From assembly GCF_002019635.1 (NCBI RefSeq), contig NZ_KV917372.1, forward strand, positions 248,001-312,000: a stretch of DNA of 64,000 bases, in the 5' to 3' direction. The position numbers and the translations under genes were made by a program. Numbering within the stretch: the first letter of the stretch is position 1; every line of letters starts with the position of its first letter. The DNA comes from Metabacillus halosaccharovorans. GTDB taxonomy: Bacteria; Bacillota; Bacilli; Bacillales; Bacillaceae. Below the pieces are notes generated by a model, which searched no databases, was not told where the DNA came from, and saw only the letters and a list, made by a program, of their open reading frames with translations. Shown here in pieces: positions 1 through 11,100 of this stretch.

Positions 1-34
1 GGCAGCTGCTATTGATCTTGAAACAGGTAAAGAA

Positions 35-3000
35 ATGAAAATAACCAGAAATCCCATTCGTCAATATCCTAAGAAAGAAGTATACGATTTGGCTCCAGTT
101 CAATTGCCTGAATGGTATCTTCACGAGCTTGAACCAGAAAATCCGTTTTACAATGTGAGCTTTGAATTAATGTTTACCGGTGAGATGAATTTAGCAGCAT
201 TTGAGAAAGCATGGCAGCATCTGATAAATCGACATTCGGCATTACGCATACGTTTTCGAAATGCAGATGGAGTACCTCAGCAAATCGTAACTGGTGAGCT
301 ACCGTTTAAACTAGATAACATTTATGAAAATCGGAACCATGTATTAGAGAATGAAATGAATGACGATATTCGAAAAGTTGCGTATACCCATAATAATCAG
401 GTGTTTGATTTTGAAAAGGGACCATTATTTTCAGTTAGATTAGTGGAATATAGACAAAAGCAATTTTTGATGATGTTTGCTGCACATCACATTATTTGGG
501 ATGAGACTTCTTCTATGAATCTTGTTTCAGAACTTAGCGAACTATATAATGCTTATTCATTAAACAGAATACCAGATTTACCCCAACTGCAAATTGAATA
601 TACTGATTACGCTGAATGGATGAATTCATCAATCCGTGATGGGTCTCTTGAGAGAGAACGCCAATATTGGTTGAACAAATTTGCTGATGTTCCTCCTCCA
701 CTTGAGCTGCCGACAGATTATCAGCGGCCTCCAGTCGTTACGTTTAATGGGGGAACGATTCTTGCCAATATTGACAATGATTTACAGAAAAAGATTGAAG
801 ACTACTGTCAGCAAAATGGCATGACACTGTATATGTTTTTGCTATCGGTACTCAATTTACAGCTGCACCGACTTAGCGGACAAAATCGTTTCACCGTCGG
901 TTCGCCAATCGTCAATCGGGATGACATTAATCTTGAGCATATGATCGGATTATTTGCTACTGCTATTCCATTATCTTGCAACATTACAGAGAAAATGACA
1001 TTTGCACAATTGGCTGAACACAGTAAACAAACAGCCATTGAAGCATATGAAAATCATCTTTATCCGAGTAATTTCGTCATCGACCAGTTGCAAATAGATC
1101 GGGATTTATCACGATCTAAGCTATTTTCTGTTATGTATGGATTGCAGAATAATAAACAGAAATTATTAACATCACTTCATTTTGAAGGCTTGAGCTTTAA
1201 CCCGCGTATCTTTGACTTTGTTGAAGATAGCTCACGATTTGATCTTTCATTTGCATTTGATGAGCTGGAACATGGTATCGAAATCAATTTGAATTATAAT
1301 AGTGATCTTTTTAAGAAATCGACAGCAGAGCGTTTGGTCGAGCAATTCATTTTGCTAACAGAGCAGGTAATTGCTTCGCCTGAATTGGCAATCAAAAAGT
1401 ACCAAATGGTTAATGAGATTGAGAAGCACAAAATGACGGTTGAGTGGAATAAAACCGAACAACCATACGAGAATCAACTGTGCATTCATGAACTAATTGA
1501 AAAACAAGCAGCAAAAACGCCGGATATACCTGCGTTGTATAAACAAGGGAATACGTTAACGTACAATCAGCTAAACGAGAAGGCAAATCAATTTGCTCAT
1601 TATTTGGTTAGTGTAGGTGTGAAGGCTGAAGAAAAGATCGGAGTCATATTCGAACATTCTGCTGAGCTAATCATTTCACTTCTTGCCATCATGAAGGCAG
1701 GAGCAGTGTATGTACCGCTCAACCCAGAGTTGCCAGGCGCTCGGAAGCTGGAAATCTCGAAAACAGCAACACTATCATACATTGTTACAAATAGCTTTAA
1801 TAGCTCTAGCATAGAAGAGTTCAATGGAAGAATTCTAGAATATGATCGTATTCAGCTACCACTGTCTACTATGCCAAAAAATAACGTCGATAACCAGATA
1901 AGTTCTCATAATCTTGCGTACGTATTGTTCACATCAGGTACGACGAATAAACCTAAAGGAATAGAAATTGAACATCGGGGTGTTGTTAATCTTTTCACAT
2001 GGTTAACGCAAGAGTATCCGCTTAAATTAAAAGATTCAGTGCTGATGATGACACCATATTCTTTTGATGCCTCATTATTAGAAATATTTTGGCCTTTAAC
2101 TCAAGGGGCTAAAATTGTTATTCCACAGCAGAACGAATTGAAAAATGTGATTGCACTAGGTGAGCTGGCCTATCAACATCAAGTAGCATTTCTACAATTT
2201 GTTCCGATCATGTTGGAGGAATTTATACATGCACGACGAAATAACGACATTCCTGAGTTACCGTTTTTACGGTATGTCATTTGTGGCGGAGCACCATTAA
2301 CCCGAAAAATACATGACAAATTCAAGGAGCAGTTCAATTGCCGATTAAGCAATCATTATGGGCCAACCGAAGTCACTATTGATTCAGCTGTATTTGTATG
2401 TAACAGGGAATTTGAAGGTGATATCGTGCCAATTGGCAAGCCGATCGCTAACACAAAAATGTATGTGTTAGACGAATGGTTAAATATTGTACCGGTCGGT
2501 GTACCAGCTGAGTTATATATTCAATCCGATGGTCTGGCCCGCGGCTACTTGAACGATCCTATAAAAACGGAAGAAAGCTTTATTGATCACCCATTTTCTA
2601 ATGAACCAGGTAGCAGACTTTACAAAACTGGAGACATTGTCCGCTATTCGAAAGATGGAATGATCCAGTATATCGGACGAAAAGATAATCAAGTAAAGGT
2701 CCGCGGCAATCGGGTGGAATTAGAAGAAGTGGAAACCGTGCTTATGCAGCATCCTGAAATCGGCCGTTCAGCTGTCTTACATCAGAAGGACGAACGTCAA
2801 GATGGACTGATTGCTTATGTCGAGCTTGCAGATGAAATGAAACTGTTCAATGACGACAAAAAGCTCAATCTGTTTACGATTTCACAAATGCCTGGGTTAC
2901 AGGATGGGATGAATCGTCTGCATAGACAAGCTTGGCCTGCTTATTTCTTCGGAGATGAAATCATGGTAGCAAATTGGCCGAAATTATTTCATAGATTTCC

Positions 3001-4093
3001 AGATTATCAGTTTACTTTAACACTGGAAAATGGGGATATTGCAGCTGTCGGGAATACCATACCGATCAGATGGGACGGCACACTTGAAGATCTTCCTGAT
3101 GGGTGGGATGACGGACTGGTACGCGGCATTGAACAATCGGATAAGAATACCATCCCAGACACCTTACTTGTGTTAGCTGGTGTTGTTAATGAAAACTATC
3201 AAGGTCAAGGCTATGCATCCTTACTTATCGAAGCATTCAAGAAGATTGCTGCTGGACATAAGCTGAAACGTATCATCCTGCCTGTTCGTCCAACGGGTAA
3301 AAGCTTATATCCTAAACATTCATTTTCTGAATATTGCCATCTTACTAGAGAAGATGGATTACCTGTTGATCATTGGTTGCGAACACATATCAAAGCAGGC
3401 GGGGAAATCTTGAAAAATGCGGAAACCTCACAACAAATTGAGGGTAGTATAGAGGATTGGGAACATTGGGCAAATACGACATTCACAAAAACCGGCTATT
3501 ACCACCTAAAGGATACGTTACAACCAGTTTGGATTGACATTGAAAAGGGATGTGGAATCTACCAGGATCCAAGTGTATGGTTCCAACACTTTCTACCAGC
3601 TAAAAAAGAAGAAGGTGGCTGGACACCAATAAACCCTGAAGGACTGCTAGATGATATAAAACAAAGGCTACCGGATTACATGGTGCCACAGCAGATCATC
3701 TTCGTTAAGAAAATGCCGTTAACAGCAAACGGTAAAATAAACAAAAAAGCACTAATTAAGCAGGAAACCATCCAGGAACAAACACGGGAATTGGTAGCTC
3801 CTCAAACAGAAACAGAAGCAGTTATTATGAAAATTTGGAAAGAAATATTACAACTAGAAGAGATCGGAGTAACTGACAGTTTCTTTGAACTAGGGGGACA
3901 TTCCTTAAAAGCAACTGCAGTTGTCGCTCGGATTAATTCAACATTTGAATGTGCGCTCTCACTTCGGGAAATGTTTGAAGCTCTCACGATCCGAAGCTTG
4001 GCACAAGTTATTGAAAACAAAAAGACCGAACCGAGCAATGACACAGGGATTCGTTTTAAAAAGGTCGAACGTCGTGTAAGAACAAGAAATTAA
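35..4093 (+). CDS. NRPS, C-A(GNAT-interrupted)-PCP module
   Basis: Nonribosomal peptide synthetase module, cytoplasmic. The condensation domain spans about residues 15-450, with active-site motif HHIIWDE at 151-157; the usual final Gly of HHxxxDG is Glu. The adenylation domain starts near 470, with LFTSGTTNKPKG around 631, NHYGPTE, YKTGD and GRKDNQVKVRG around 880. About 245 residues (roughly 945-1190) then interrupt it; they resemble a GNAT acyltransferase (YQGQGYA near 1054). The A domain resumes at LPDYMVP and ends with NGKINKKAL. The carrier domain has LGGHSLK with phosphopantetheine Ser1290. My manual alignment to the GrsA pocket gives D-A-L-Q-I-G-H-I-D-K, which I cannot assign to a substrate. 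The frame is open from the left edge to this ATG and the upstream Shine-Dalgarno is weak, so the protein may begin outside the window. Confidence 0.93.
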   Translation: MKITRNPIRQYPKKEVYDLAPVQLPEWYLHELEPENPFYNVSFELMFTGEMNLAAFEKAWQHLINRHSALRIRFRNADGVPQQIVTGELPFKLDNIYENRNHVLENEMNDDIRKVAYTHNNQVFDFEKGPLFSVRLVEYRQKQFLMMFAAHHIIWDETSSMNLVSELSELYNAYSLNRIPDLPQLQIEYTDYAEWMNSSIRDGSLERERQYWLNKFADVPPPLELPTDYQRPPVVTFNGGTILANIDNDLQKKIEDYCQQNGMTLYMFLLSVLNLQLHRLSGQNRFTVGSPIVNRDDINLEHMIGLFATAIPLSCNITEKMTFAQLAEHSKQTAIEAYENHLYPSNFVIDQLQIDRDLSRSKLFSVMYGLQNNKQKLLTSLHFEGLSFNPRIFDFVEDSSRFDLSFAFDELEHGIEINLNYNSDLFKKSTAERLVEQFILLTEQVIASPELAIKKYQMVNEIEKHKMTVEWNKTEQPYENQLCIHELIEKQAAKTPDIPALYKQGNTLTYNQLNEKANQFAHYLVSVGVKAEEKIGVIFEHSAELIISLLAIMKAGAVYVPLNPELPGARKLEISKTATLSYIVTNSFNSSSIEEFNGRILEYDRIQLPLSTMPKNNVDNQISSHNLAYVLFTSGTTNKPKGIEIEHRGVVNLFTWLTQEYPLKLKDSVLMMTPYSFDASLLEIFWPLTQGAKIVIPQQNELKNVIALGELAYQHQVAFLQFVPIMLEEFIHARRNNDIPELPFLRYVICGGAPLTRKIHDKFKEQFNCRLSNHYGPTEVTIDSAVFVCNREFEGDIVPIGKPIANTKMYVLDEWLNIVPVGVPAELYIQSDGLARGYLNDPIKTEESFIDHPFSNEPGSRLYKTGDIVRYSKDGMIQYIGRKDNQVKVRGNRVELEEVETVLMQHPEIGRSAVLHQKDERQDGLIAYVELADEMKLFNDDKKLNLFTISQMPGLQDGMNRLHRQAWPAYFFGDEIMVANWPKLFHRFPDYQFTLTLENGDIAAVGNTIPIRWDGTLEDLPDGWDDGLVRGIEQSDKNTIPDTLLVLAGVVNENYQGQGYASLLIEAFKKIAAGHKLKRIILPVRPTGKSLYPKHSFSEYCHLTREDGLPVDHWLRTHIKAGGEILKNAETSQQIEGSIEDWEHWANTTFTKTGYYHLKDTLQPVWIDIEKGCGIYQDPSVWFQHFLPAKKEEGGWTPINPEGLLDDIKQRLPDYMVPQQIIFVKKMPLTANGKINKKALIKQETIQEQTRELVAPQTETEAVIMKIWKEILQLEEIGVTDSFFELGGHSLKATAVVARINSTFECALSLREMFEALTIRSLAQVIENKKTEPSNDTGIRFKKVERRVRTRN
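2868..3600 (+). other. GNAT-like domain nested in the adenylation domain
   Basis: Part of the first NRPS coding region, about residues 945-1190. It sits between core motif A8 (GRKDNQVKVRG) and the A10 lysine motif (NGKINKKAL). It contains AGNTIPI-like and WDGT segments (here VGNTIPIRWDGT), then VVNENYQGQGYASLL, which fits GNAT motif A (Q/RxxGxG/A) for acyl-CoA binding, then REDGLPVDHWLR and later VWIDIEKGCG. From memory this resembles stand-alone proteins of about 260 residues annotated as GNAT-family transferases. Placement between A8 and A10 is the same site where methyltransferase, reductase and oxygenase domains interrupt other A domains. It may acylate the amino acid on the neighbouring carrier; that function is inference. 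Confidence 0.75.
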
Positions 4094-4202
4094 AGACTTT
4101 TTTTTAGAATAGTTTGGTTAGATTTTGATTTCTAGAGAAAGAAAATAAGGAACACAAAAATTAGATCCGGAAGATAACGGTGAATTGAAGGGAGAATAAC
4201 CA

Positions 4203-7200
4203 TTGAATTCTCCATTTTTACAAAAACTAACAATCTGTTTTTTAATGATGATTCTATTTCTGTTATTTCCTCAAAAAGCATTCACCATTGCAGATGTTCA
4301 ACCAAACGTATCACCTGAACGGATAAGTGAAATCGAGCAGTGGGTAGAGGAACAAATGATGAAAGCAGAAATACCCGGCATGTCTGTCACGATTGTAAAT
4401 GGAAAAGAGACATTGTATCAGCAGGGATTTGGTTATTCTGATCTATCCGAAAAGACACCAGTGTCAGATGCAACTGTTTTTGAAATCGGCTCTAATAGCA
4501 AGGCCTTTACAGCTCTTGCGGTGCTGAAGCTTGAGAAAGAAGGAAAGCTGAAACTAAATGATCCTGTTGATCACTATATCCCTTGGCTAAAGGCTACGTT
4601 TAATGGAAAACCTGCGGTGATTACAATCGAGCAATTGCTTCATCATACCAGTGGGATTCCATTTGAGACAATAGGAAAGCTCCCAGAAGGCTATGGTGAG
4701 GATGCACTAGAGAATACGGTACGTATCATCGAAGATTACCAGTTAAACAGGGAGCCTGGTGAAAGTTTTGAATATGCAACAATCAATTATGATGTTCTTG
4801 GTCTTGTGATTGAAAAGGTTACAGGACAAGCCTTTGCCGATTATTTGGGGGAACAAATCCTTAAACCTTTAGGACTGACAGATACATTTGTATTGAAAGA
4901 ACCTGGTGTACTTGAGGAAGCAGCGACAGGATATAAATTTGGCTATACAGATCCACGTCCATATGAACCTCCATTTTATGTAGGGAATGCACCAGCGGGA
5001 TATGTCATGAGCAATGCTCGGGATATGGCTTTATGGCTTAAAATTCAACTTGACACTGTACGTGAAGGAAGCTTCGATTTCTCTCTAATCGATGCTTCCC
5101 ATCTTGCAAACCGCTCTGTCAAACCGGACTTCAATGGTTCCTCTTATGCTGCAGGATGGGATGTGTTTCAGAAGGGTGAAGGTGAAATCTCACATGCAGG
5201 AAATAACCCTACTTTTTCATCGTTTATTAGTATGCGTCCAGGAGAGGAAATTGGGGTTGTTGTTTTAGCGAACATTAACACAGATTACACCCAGGTCATT
5301 GGTCAAGGAATACTTCATCAATTGATTGGAGAAGAACCACCATTGTTAACGTCAGACACATACAAAAAAGTAGATTCCATTGCAGTTGGACTAATTGTTG
5401 CCTTGCTGCCGATTAGCATCATTGTCTTTATATATGTGCTTACAACAATTAGAGCAATTATTAGAGGAGAACGACACGGAGTTTTTAACAAGATCCGATC
5501 TTATTTCTCTCTTTTGCTTCATTTGCTTGTGCTCGGAGCTGCGGCAATGGCTATTTATAAAGTGCCTGACATTTTGTTTTATAAGCTGACATGGCGGTTT
5601 ATCCAAGTATGGATGCCAGAAACAGTATTTACAGCTGTTTGGCTTATCATCATAGCGGGAGGCTTATATGCGATTTATTCATTGCTTCTCACCTTTTTTC
5701 CAAAGAAAAAGGAGAAATCTTTTTTAAAACCCATTGTCCTTGGAGTGGTAAGCGGAGTAGGGAATGCCTTTGTTATTTTTATCATTAATGAATCAATCGT
5801 CCGAACAAACAACTTAACAAATGGCTTGCTTTTCTACTTTGTCATAGCCATTTTGATGTATGTGGTCGGACAACGCTATGTAAGGGCTATACTCGTGAAT
5901 CTGACTAACGAAATTATATATGAAAAAAGGATCGAGCTAATTGATAAGATATTGAATACACGTTTCTCAATATTGGAAGGAATTGAACGCGGACGTGTTG
6001 AGGCAACACTTAACAATGATACTGAGGTCATTAGCCGTTCTATCGGTATTGTGATTTCAGGTGCAACGAACTTAATAACACTTGTTTTTTGCTTTCTTTA
6101 TCTAGGTGTGATGAATGTATACGCGTTGTTTCTTTCCATTGCAATCATCGTCTTTTTAGCCATTCTGTATTTAGTAGTCGGTAACCGGGCCAACAAAATC
6201 ATGGAGGAAACACGTGATTTGCAAAATGTATTTTTCGGATTTATCGCAGATATGCTGAGTGGTTTCAAAGAGCTTACACTGAACATCAAGAAACGTTGTG
6301 ATTTCCGCAAAGGACTTCAGGAAAGCTGTAATAGTTACAAAGAAAAGCGAAATATATACCAGTTGCGTTATTCCGATATTTTCGTATTAGGTGAACTGTT
6401 ATTTGTCCTGGTCATTGGCTGCGTTGTTTTTGTTTTTCCAGAGATCTTTAAGCAGATGGATCAAATCATGCTTAGTAACTATGTATTTGTTTTTTTGTAC
6501 ATGACAGGCCCTGTCAATCAGCTGCTTGATAGTGTCCCTCATTTTGCGCAAATTCGAGTAAGCTGGGACAGAATCAAGCAGATGAATAAAGAGTTGAATT
6601 CACTGGAGGAACATCCAACTGATGGCCTTAATTTCAATGAATCTGAGTCTGTTCAATTGAGGATGAATGACGTGACATACAGCTATAATGGGGCAAATGA
6701 TATAACTCATTCAAGCTTTGAGGTAGGTCCGATCAATTATGAGTTTCGAAGTGGAACCATTGTTTTTATTACAGGGGGAAATGGAAGTGGGAAATCCACA
6801 CTCGCTAAGCTTCTTACAGGATTGTATGAACCAGATGCTGGTCATATAACCCTAAATGGAGACTCGATTTCACCTATTGAATTAGGGCAATACTATTCTG
6901 CAATTTTCGGAGATTACCATTTGTTTGATCGTTTTTACGGAATAGATTGGCAAGCGAAGGAAGTTGAAATGAATTACTACCTGGAACGTTTGGAATTACA
7001 AGATAAGCTTAAGATACACAATGGGGTGTTCAGTACGACGAAGCTATCAACTGGTCAGAAAAAAAGGCTGGCCCTCCTCATCACCTATCTTGAGGACAAG
7101 CCGATCTGTCTTTTTGATGAATGGGCCGCAGATCAAGATCCTGAATATCGTCGTTTCTTTTACGAAGTCCTATTGCCGGAAATGAAAGCCGACGGGAAGT

Positions 7201-7313
7201 GTATTATTGCTATTACCCATGACGATCATTATTTTCATCTTGCTGATCACATGATTAAGATGGACATGGGACAAATGTCGGTAATGGAACCGGCAGCTCA
7301 GAGATCTTTTTAA
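4203..7313 (+). CDS. Serine hydrolase (beta-lactamase fold) fused to cyclic-peptide ABC exporter
   Basis: Membrane protein of 1036 residues starting at TTG, with GAAGGGAG just upstream. An N-terminal signal or anchor segment is followed by a class C beta-lactamase/D-Ala-D-Ala-peptidase-like domain (about 40-380). It has the catalytic SNSK tetrad at 97-100, YAT where related proteins have YxN, and HAG near 330 in the place of the KTG box. Hydrophobic segments run from about 390 to 800. A PvdE/SyrD-type ATPase follows: Walker A GGNGSGKST near 860, signature STGQKKRL, Walker B CLFDEWAADQDP and the switch motif THDD. The serine hydrolase part should face outside. Position inside the NRPS operon suggests export of the peptide coupled to a final hydrolysis or acyl transfer. 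The architecture is clear; the substrate is inferred. Confidence 0.9.
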   Translation: MNSPFLQKLTICFLMMILFLLFPQKAFTIADVQPNVSPERISEIEQWVEEQMMKAEIPGMSVTIVNGKETLYQQGFGYSDLSEKTPVSDATVFEIGSNSKAFTALAVLKLEKEGKLKLNDPVDHYIPWLKATFNGKPAVITIEQLLHHTSGIPFETIGKLPEGYGEDALENTVRIIEDYQLNREPGESFEYATINYDVLGLVIEKVTGQAFADYLGEQILKPLGLTDTFVLKEPGVLEEAATGYKFGYTDPRPYEPPFYVGNAPAGYVMSNARDMALWLKIQLDTVREGSFDFSLIDASHLANRSVKPDFNGSSYAAGWDVFQKGEGEISHAGNNPTFSSFISMRPGEEIGVVVLANINTDYTQVIGQGILHQLIGEEPPLLTSDTYKKVDSIAVGLIVALLPISIIVFIYVLTTIRAIIRGERHGVFNKIRSYFSLLLHLLVLGAAAMAIYKVPDILFYKLTWRFIQVWMPETVFTAVWLIIIAGGLYAIYSLLLTFFPKKKEKSFLKPIVLGVVSGVGNAFVIFIINESIVRTNNLTNGLLFYFVIAILMYVVGQRYVRAILVNLTNEIIYEKRIELIDKILNTRFSILEGIERGRVEATLNNDTEVISRSIGIVISGATNLITLVFCFLYLGVMNVYALFLSIAIIVFLAILYLVVGNRANKIMEETRDLQNVFFGFIADMLSGFKELTLNIKKRCDFRKGLQESCNSYKEKRNIYQLRYSDIFVLGELLFVLVIGCVVFVFPEIFKQMDQIMLSNYVFVFLYMTGPVNQLLDSVPHFAQIRVSWDRIKQMNKELNSLEEHPTDGLNFNESESVQLRMNDVTYSYNGANDITHSSFEVGPINYEFRSGTIVFITGGNGSGKSTLAKLLTGLYEPDAGHITLNGDSISPIELGQYYSAIFGDYHLFDRFYGIDWQAKEVEMNYYLERLELQDKLKIHNGVFSTTKLSTGQKKRLALLITYLEDKPICLFDEWAADQDPEYRRFFYEVLLPEMKADGKCIIAITHDDHYFHLADHMIKMDMGQMSVMEPAAQRSF

Positions 7314-7381
7314 ATAGAATTTATAGTTGAGAGGATAGATCTTTTTGTATCTCCTCATTGGAGAAATAGAGGTGAAAACGA

Positions 7382-8095
7382 ATGAAAACCATTTTGTTTT
7401 GCATTCCTTATGCGGGTGATTCAGCGACCATTTATATGCAATGGAAACAACTACTTGGAAACCATATTGAACTTTATCCACTTGAACTAGCCGGGAGAGG
7501 AGCCAGATATGACGAACCTTTTGATTCGAATTTCACCAGCATGATGAACGATCTTGCAGCACAGATTAAGCAATATGCAAAAAATAAACAATATGCGATA
7601 TTTGGTCACAGCATGGGGGCGGTCTTGGCTTATGAACTCTATTATTTGCTAAGTGAAGAGAGGTTTCCACAGCCTCGGCATTTATTTCTTTCCGGCCGGC
7701 CGGCACCTGCCCAAAATGTCCGAAAAAAAAGTTTTTTATCCAAGCTTGTTCATGAGAAGGTTGGAGAGTTATTTCAACAAAGTAGAGATATACCAAATGA
7801 GATCGCGAAACACCCGGAACTGGCTAAAAAATTCAGACAAGTACTTAAATCAGATCTTCGCATTATGAATACATATAATTCTATGCCCAAACAAGAAAAA
7901 ATGAAGTGCCCCGTCACCATTTTTAGCGGGAAGAAGGATGAAATCAGTGAGGAAGAAATACTAGCGTGGAGAGATCATTCTAACAATGATTGCAAGATTG
8001 TATGGGTAAAAGGTGATCATTTTTTCCTGCATACCAGAAAAGAAGAATTGGTCTCAGTCATCAATCAGTCGATTCCTGAAATAATTTCTAGTTAG
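7382..8095 (+). CDS. Type II thioesterase (GrsT/SrfAD family)
   Basis: Alpha/beta hydrolase of 237 residues, the usual size for external thioesterases of NRPS clusters. The nucleophile elbow is GHSMG with Ser77; the likely triad partners are Asp186 (SGKKDE) and His213 (KGDHFFLH). Such enzymes remove misprimed or stalled acyl groups from carrier domains. It begins with ATG after GAGGTG and ends 12 bases before the next NRPS gene, so it is cotranscribed. Because no integral thioesterase domain is visible on the three synthetases, it might also take part in product release, which is inference. Confidence 0.93.
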   Translation: MKTILFCIPYAGDSATIYMQWKQLLGNHIELYPLELAGRGARYDEPFDSNFTSMMNDLAAQIKQYAKNKQYAIFGHSMGAVLAYELYYLLSEERFPQPRHLFLSGRPAPAQNVRKKSFLSKLVHEKVGELFQQSRDIPNEIAKHPELAKKFRQVLKSDLRIMNTYNSMPKQEKMKCPVTIFSGKKDEISEEEILAWRDHSNNDCKIVWVKGDHFFLHTRKEELVSVINQSIPEIISS

Positions 8096-8107
8096 GAGAA
8101 TGACAAG

Positions 8108-11100
8108 ATGGAAATGAAACAATGCTACGAGACTTCGTCTGCACAGAGACGAGTGTATATTCAGCAACAATTCAATCCGCAAAGCACTGCTTATAATCTT
8201 CCTACTGTATTTAAAGTAGAGGGGAAATTGGATAATAACCGTCTGGAAGAAGCGATGGTGAAGCTGATCAGGCGACATGAATCATTGAGAACCACTTTTG
8301 AAGCTGATCTTAAAAATAACGATATTTCTCAAATTATATTAGATAGCGTGTCTTTTAAGTTAGACGTGTTGAATGCAGAAGAAGATAAACTTCATGAATG
8401 TATAGACCAGTTAATTAAACCCTTCCAATTGGATCAAGCACCACTATTTTGTGTGAAAATCATTTACACATCAGAGGATAACTGTTACCTGTTTTTTGAT
8501 ATCCACCACATTATAGCGGACGGCATTTCCATTCAAACAATCATGAAAGAAATGATGCTGCTATATAAGGGAATGGAACTGCCACCTGTTGAAGTACAAT
8601 ATGTCGATTATGTTATGTGGCAAAACGATTTGTTTAACCAGCAAGGAATCCGCAGCCAAGAATGTTATTGGATGAGGCAATTCAATGACGAACTCCCAGT
8701 TTTAGATTTACAAACTGACTTTTTACGTCCGGTTAAAAACGAAGGGTTTGGCAAGTATGTTTATTTTCAAATAGAAAAACCGGTCATCAATCAGTTGAAA
8801 GAGCTTGCCCGCAAGGAAGATGCGACATTGTTCATGGTCCTTTTCAGTTTATATACAACCCTACTGCAGCGATATACATCCCAAACTGACATTGTTATTG
8901 GAACACCAATTGCAGGTCGCAGGCATGCAGAGCTGGAACCAGTGATTGGGATGTTTGTCAATACGCTCGCCCTTCGTATTAAATCAAGGGGGACGATGTC
9001 ATTTCGCCAATTGCTATCAGAAGTGAAGCATACAGCACTAGCAGCATATGAAAATCAAGATTATCCATTAGATCAAATGGTCGAAAAGCTTAAGATCAAT
9101 CGTTCGTCTGACAGACATCCTTTGTTTGATACCATGTTTGTTTTGCAAAATATGGATACAGCTCATGTTGATATGGATGGCTTACACTTTCAACCTTTTG
9201 AGCTAAAGACATGCAGTGCCAAATTCGATCTTACCTTAGAGTTAACGGAAAAAGACGGATTGATATCTGGAAAGCTGGAGTATAATGCGGAATTGTTCGA
9301 AAAACAAACAGCAGAAAGGATCACACAGCATTTTACGAATATTGCCGAACAAGCTGCTGAAATTCCTGATCAACTTCTCCATCAGTTTGAAATCATGGGC
9401 TTTGAAGAGAAGAAGGAGATTCTTGAAGAATTCAATGATTCAGCAACAGATTTTCCACTTAAAACAATTTCGCAATTATTTGAGGAACAGGTAACTCTTC
9501 ATCCTGATCAACCTGCTGTACTTTACGATGGGGATAGTTATACATATCGTGAATTAAATGAAAGAGCTAACCAACTCGCTCGTACATTACATGCTAAAGG
9601 AATCTCGAATTCAAAGGCTGTTGGAATAATGGCTGAGAGATCCATGGAATTAATCGTTGGTATGCTTGCCGTTAGTAAGACAGGAGCTGCTTATGTTCCA
9701 ATTGAACCGGATTATCCTAGTCAAAGAATTTCAAATATGCTAGAAGACAGCGGAAGCGAATGGCTTTTAGTACAAGGAGCAATCAAGCAGGATATTCCTG
9801 ATCATTTGGAGATCATTGATTTACAAAACCCAATGCTGTACACAGGAGAGAAGTACAATCATAACTTATCCACTGATCCAGATAGCACTGCGATTATGAT
9901 CTTCACTTCAGGAACATCTGGCAGACCAAAAGGAATTATGGTGACGAACAGGGGGATATCCCGTCTTGTCAAGGAAACTAATTATGTAGAATTAAATCAC
10001 CAAACACGAATGCTTCAAACCTGTGCATTAGGATTTGACGTTTTTACATTTGAAACATGGGCACCGTTACTAAATGGAGGACGTCTTTATTTAACAAATA
10101 AGGAAATATACCTTGATGCTGAAAAATTAAATCCCTTTTTATTAGAACATAAAATCAATCTCATGGTTCCAACTACAGCGCTCTTTAATCACTTGCTAAA
10201 TCAAGACCCGAATATTTTTAATACACTCGATACCATTATAGTTGGTGGGGAAGTGATGTCACCTCCACATGTTCGCTTACTTAAACAGAATCATCCAACT
10301 GTGAAGCTAAAGAATGGTTATGGACCAGCTGAAAATACAACATATACGAGCATTTATGATGTAACAGGTTTCGAAACGGGAAGTATTCCAATCGGAAAAC
10401 CTATTTCGAATACGAGCTGTTATGTTTTAGATCCTTTTCTTCAACCTGTACCAGTTGGCGTGGCAGGAGAATTGTTTATTGGCGGTGATGGAGTAGCGAG
10501 CGGGTATGCGAATCGAAATGACCTATCAGAAGAAAAATTCATCACTGTTCCTTCTCTTCAAGGGAAAAGGGTTTACCGGACTGGAGATTTAGTGAAATGG
10601 CGTTCTGACGGTCATTTAATCTACCTTGGTCGACAAGACGATCAGGTGAAAATTAGAGGGTATCGAATCGAGCTAGAAGAAATTAATCAACATGTATTGG
10701 GGCTCCCGAACGTTTTGGAATCTGTTGTGATACCGATAAAGACAGCGAATAAAGAAACAAAGCTATGTGCTTATTATACTGCAGAATCATTGATTACCTC
10801 TTTGGAAATGCGAAATATGCTTTTGCAGCAACTACCTGATTTTATGGTTCCTGAACTTTACATGCAGGTAGAAAAAATGCCATTGTCAGCGAATAACAAA
10901 ATTAACAAAAAGGCATTGCCAATTCCTGAATTTGCACCAATTCCTACAGAAAAGCAACAAGTTGAGGATGAATTGGAACGAGCCGTTGCACAAGTGTGGC
11001 AGGAGGTACTAGCAATAGATGTAATCGGTGTTAACGATAATTTCTTTGCAGTCGGAGGACAATCCTTAAAAGCTACTCTTGTTGTAGCAAAACTCCGTAA

